A stretch of DNA of 5,579 bases from Defluviitaleaceae bacterium (GTDB taxonomy: Bacteria > Bacillota > Clostridia > Lachnospirales > WQUN01). The notes below the pieces were generated by a model that was given only the letters and a program-made list of their open reading frames with translations, was not told the origin of the DNA and did not search any database. The DNA lies in the NCBI GenBank assembly GCA_009782245.1, contig WRKK01000174.1, positions 1 through 5,579 of the forward strand. Reading direction: 5' to 3'. Positions 4,493-5,579 of this stretch are shown piece by piece. Every line of letters starts with the position of its first letter. The stretch's first letter is position 1. The position numbers were made by a program, and so were the translations under genes.

Positions 4493-5353
4493 ATGTTAAG
4501 TATGCACGAAATAGGCTTGAAAATTTCAGCCTTGCGCAAGGAGCGCAACATGACACAAGTGGAACTGGCGGACAAAATTGGCGTAACCTATCAAGCCGTG
4601 TCCAGCTGGGAGCGGGGGCTTACAATGCCCGATATTTCCAAACTGCCCGATGTATCGCAGGTTTTGGAGATTAGCATTGACGAATTATTGGGCAACGCCA
4701 GACAATCGTCCATTATAAAAAATGTGCTAAGCGGGCAAACGGAGCAGGAAACCGTGAACGCCGACGAATTGGCGGAAATATCGCCAATCTTGAAACCGCA
4801 GCAGGTTGACGAGTTGGCAAAAGGAATGGCACAGGCGACATTCAAGCAATTAGCGGAACTTGCCCCATTTCTCGACAGGCGGGTACTGGAAGAATTGGCG
4901 GACAAGATAAAAGAGCAGGGCAATTTGGGCGATTTGGGCGATTTGGAAGAAATTGCTCCATTTTTGAGCAGGGAATACATGGACAAAATTATCGCAGAAA
5001 TAGCGGAAACGCAGGGCTTGGGCAAAATTGAAGACCTTGCCCCGTTTGCAAGCCAACAAATACTAGGAAAACTTGCACTACAGGCTTGCGAGGCGGACAA
5101 CTTGGCAGATTTAGAAGACATAATGCCATTTTTAAGCCGCAGAGATATTGACATAATAGCCGCTAAAATTGAAAGCACCAAAGGGCTTGCGGCCTTGGAG
5201 AATTTTGCACCGTTTATTAGCAAAGATACGCTTATGGATTTTGCAGTTAAAGCCGCAAAAGAGGGCAATTTTGACGATATATCGGACATTGCCCCATTTT
5301 TGGATAAGAAATTTTTGGGAGAAATTATTTTGAAAACTTACGATAGCAATTAA
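4493..5353 (+). CDS. XRE-family regulator with seven C-terminal 28-residue helical repeats
   Basis: A 286-residue protein. Residues 5-66 form a Cro/C1-type helix-turn-helix DNA-binding domain: IGLKISALRKERNMTQVELA, then IGVTYQAVSSWERGLTMPDI with the recognition helix, then LPDVSQVLEISIDELLG. A linker (67-95) leads into tandem repeats beginning at residues 96, 123, 154, 182, 210, 238 and 266. The last five starts are exactly 28 apart. The unit is roughly (L/I)-A-P-F-L-x-R-x-x-L-x-x-L-A-x-K, then an acidic stretch and a short loop, suggesting paired helices stacked as an alpha-solenoid, likely for protein binding or oligomerisation. The start follows from AGGAGG at 4480-4485. The frame is open up to an ATG at 4424 with no RBS, so that start is not used. 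No ligand, target gene or named subfamily is recognised. Control of itself or of divergent truA is possible. It is the only gene before the terminator. Confidence 0.9.
   Translation: MLSMHEIGLKISALRKERNMTQVELADKIGVTYQAVSSWERGLTMPDISKLPDVSQVLEISIDELLGNARQSSIIKNVLSGQTEQETVNADELAEISPILKPQQVDELAKGMAQATFKQLAELAPFLDRRVLEELADKIKEQGNLGDLGDLEEIAPFLSREYMDKIIAEIAETQGLGKIEDLAPFASQQILGKLALQACEADNLADLEDIMPFLSRRDIDIIAAKIESTKGLAALENFAPFISKDTLMDFAVKAAKEGNFDDISDIAPFLDKKFLGEIILKTYDSN
4778..5350 (+). repeat. In-frame 84-bp (28-residue) repeat array
   Basis: Units start at about 4778, 4859, 4952, 5036, 5120, 5204 and 5288. At DNA level they are diverged, while the protein pattern APFL...LA.K persists, so the array is old and under protein-level constraint. 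The unit at 4859 is 9 bp longer because of a small slippage-like expansion, three consecutive 9-bp units (TTTGGGC core) at 4922-4948 that give NLGDLGDLEE. Confidence 0.85.
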
Positions 5354-5364
5354 GCTAAATGCAG

Positions 5365-5398
5365 CCCCGTGGGCAAACACCGCCCACGGGGGATTTTT
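5365..5398 (+). terminator. Intrinsic terminator after XRE gene
   Basis: A perfect 10-bp stem, CCCCGTGGGC (5365-5374) with GCCCACGGGG (5382-5391), has a 7-nt loop and is followed by GATTTTT. It begins 11 bases after the stop codon, a textbook rho-independent terminator. Confidence 0.92.
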
Positions 5399-5464
5399 AG
5401 TATCATATCTTATGAAAGGGTGGTTTTATAGCGATTTACAGCGGACGAGCGATCGATTTTATAA

Positions 5465-5515
5465 GTTTTGCACAACAATATAAACTGCAAAAAAAGATAT
5501 GTACGTTTTGCACAA
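5465..5515. repeat. 11-bp direct repeats 40 bp apart
   Basis: GTTTTGCACAA occurs identically at 5465-5475 and 5505-5515. The 40-bp centre spacing is close to four helical turns, so a protein could bind both on the same DNA face. They lie upstream of the TTGACA box at 5558. Confidence 0.5.
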
Positions 5516-5557
5516 AAAATAACGAAAATTTAGGCGAAATTTCGTAAATAACCGCTC

Positions 5558-5579
5558 TTGACACAATATATATATATAT
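5558..5579 (+). promoter_or_regulatory. Consensus -35 box of a promoter leaving the window
   Basis: TTGACA at 5558-5563 matches the -35 consensus perfectly. With a 17-bp spacer the -10 would begin at 5581, just past the window. The AT repeat after it would form the spacer. Unproved without the next bases. Confidence 0.4.

Larger units (their letters stand above)
5399..5579. other. Intergenic tail, no gene seen, with repeats and an outgoing -35
   Basis: No credible coding sequence lies here. The AT-rich stretch contains the 11-bp direct repeat GTTTTGCACAA at 5465-5475 and 5505-5515, and a 10-bp palindrome CGAAATTTCG at 5535-5544. It ends with TTGACA (5558-5563) followed by an alternating AT run. 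The layout looks like the regulatory region of a gene to the right. Confidence 0.6.

Noticed and set aside
4591..5289. 232-codon minus-strand open frame antisense to the XRE repeats
   Set aside because: Its Ser/Ala/Ile-rich, repetitive translation is what the complement of the repeat array would give. No start signals were seen.
5412..5483. 23-codon open frame MKGWFYSDLQRTSDRFYKFC... after the terminator
   Set aside because: No RBS or promoter was found, and it is short with no recognisable similarity. It may be chance.

Overview
The window looks like chromosomal DNA of a low-to-moderate-GC Gram-positive bacterium, most likely a member of the Bacillota/Clostridia. The reasons are strong AGGAGG-type ribosome binding sites, sigma-A-like promoters with TATAAT boxes, ATGA start/stop overlaps, and a GT4 glycosyltransferase of the Firmicute glycolipid-synthase type. 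The lineage is inference; no rRNA or other marker is present.

Left third (1-1414, minus strand): a two-gene cassette occurs twice in tandem, with a period of about 867 bp. Each unit has an extended -10 promoter, a small unrecognised protein of 87 aa ('A'), and, overlapping it by ATGA, a cytosolic single-domain retropepsin-like aspartic protease ('B', 166 aa in the complete copy). The second unit runs off the window at base 1. The A proteins have diverged much more than the visible parts of the B proteins, and their differences cluster in one short segment.

Middle (1428-3386, plus strand): a divergent, near-consensus promoter drives a translationally coupled pair. The first gene is a membrane-anchored helical protein of unknown function. 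The second is a GT4 glycosyltransferase resembling diacylglycerol glucosyltransferases, with a basic, proline-rich repeated tail. A GC-rich quasi-palindrome of about 120 bp (3421-3539), unlike its surroundings in composition, separates this operon from the convergent truA.

Right part (3571-5398): truA (tRNA pseudouridine synthase, minus strand) and an XRE-type regulator (plus strand) are divergently transcribed from a short intergenic region. Both putative extended -10 elements there lie in a 9-bp inverted repeat. The regulator has an N-terminal helix-turn-helix followed by about seven copies of a 28-residue 'APFL' helical repeat, and ends in a clear intrinsic terminator. The last 180 bp appear non-coding. 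They hold an 11-bp direct repeat, a small palindrome and a consensus -35 box pointing out of the window.

The strongest candidate for something undescribed is the duplicated A-B (small protein plus retropepsin) cassette. The repeat-bearing XRE protein comes second.
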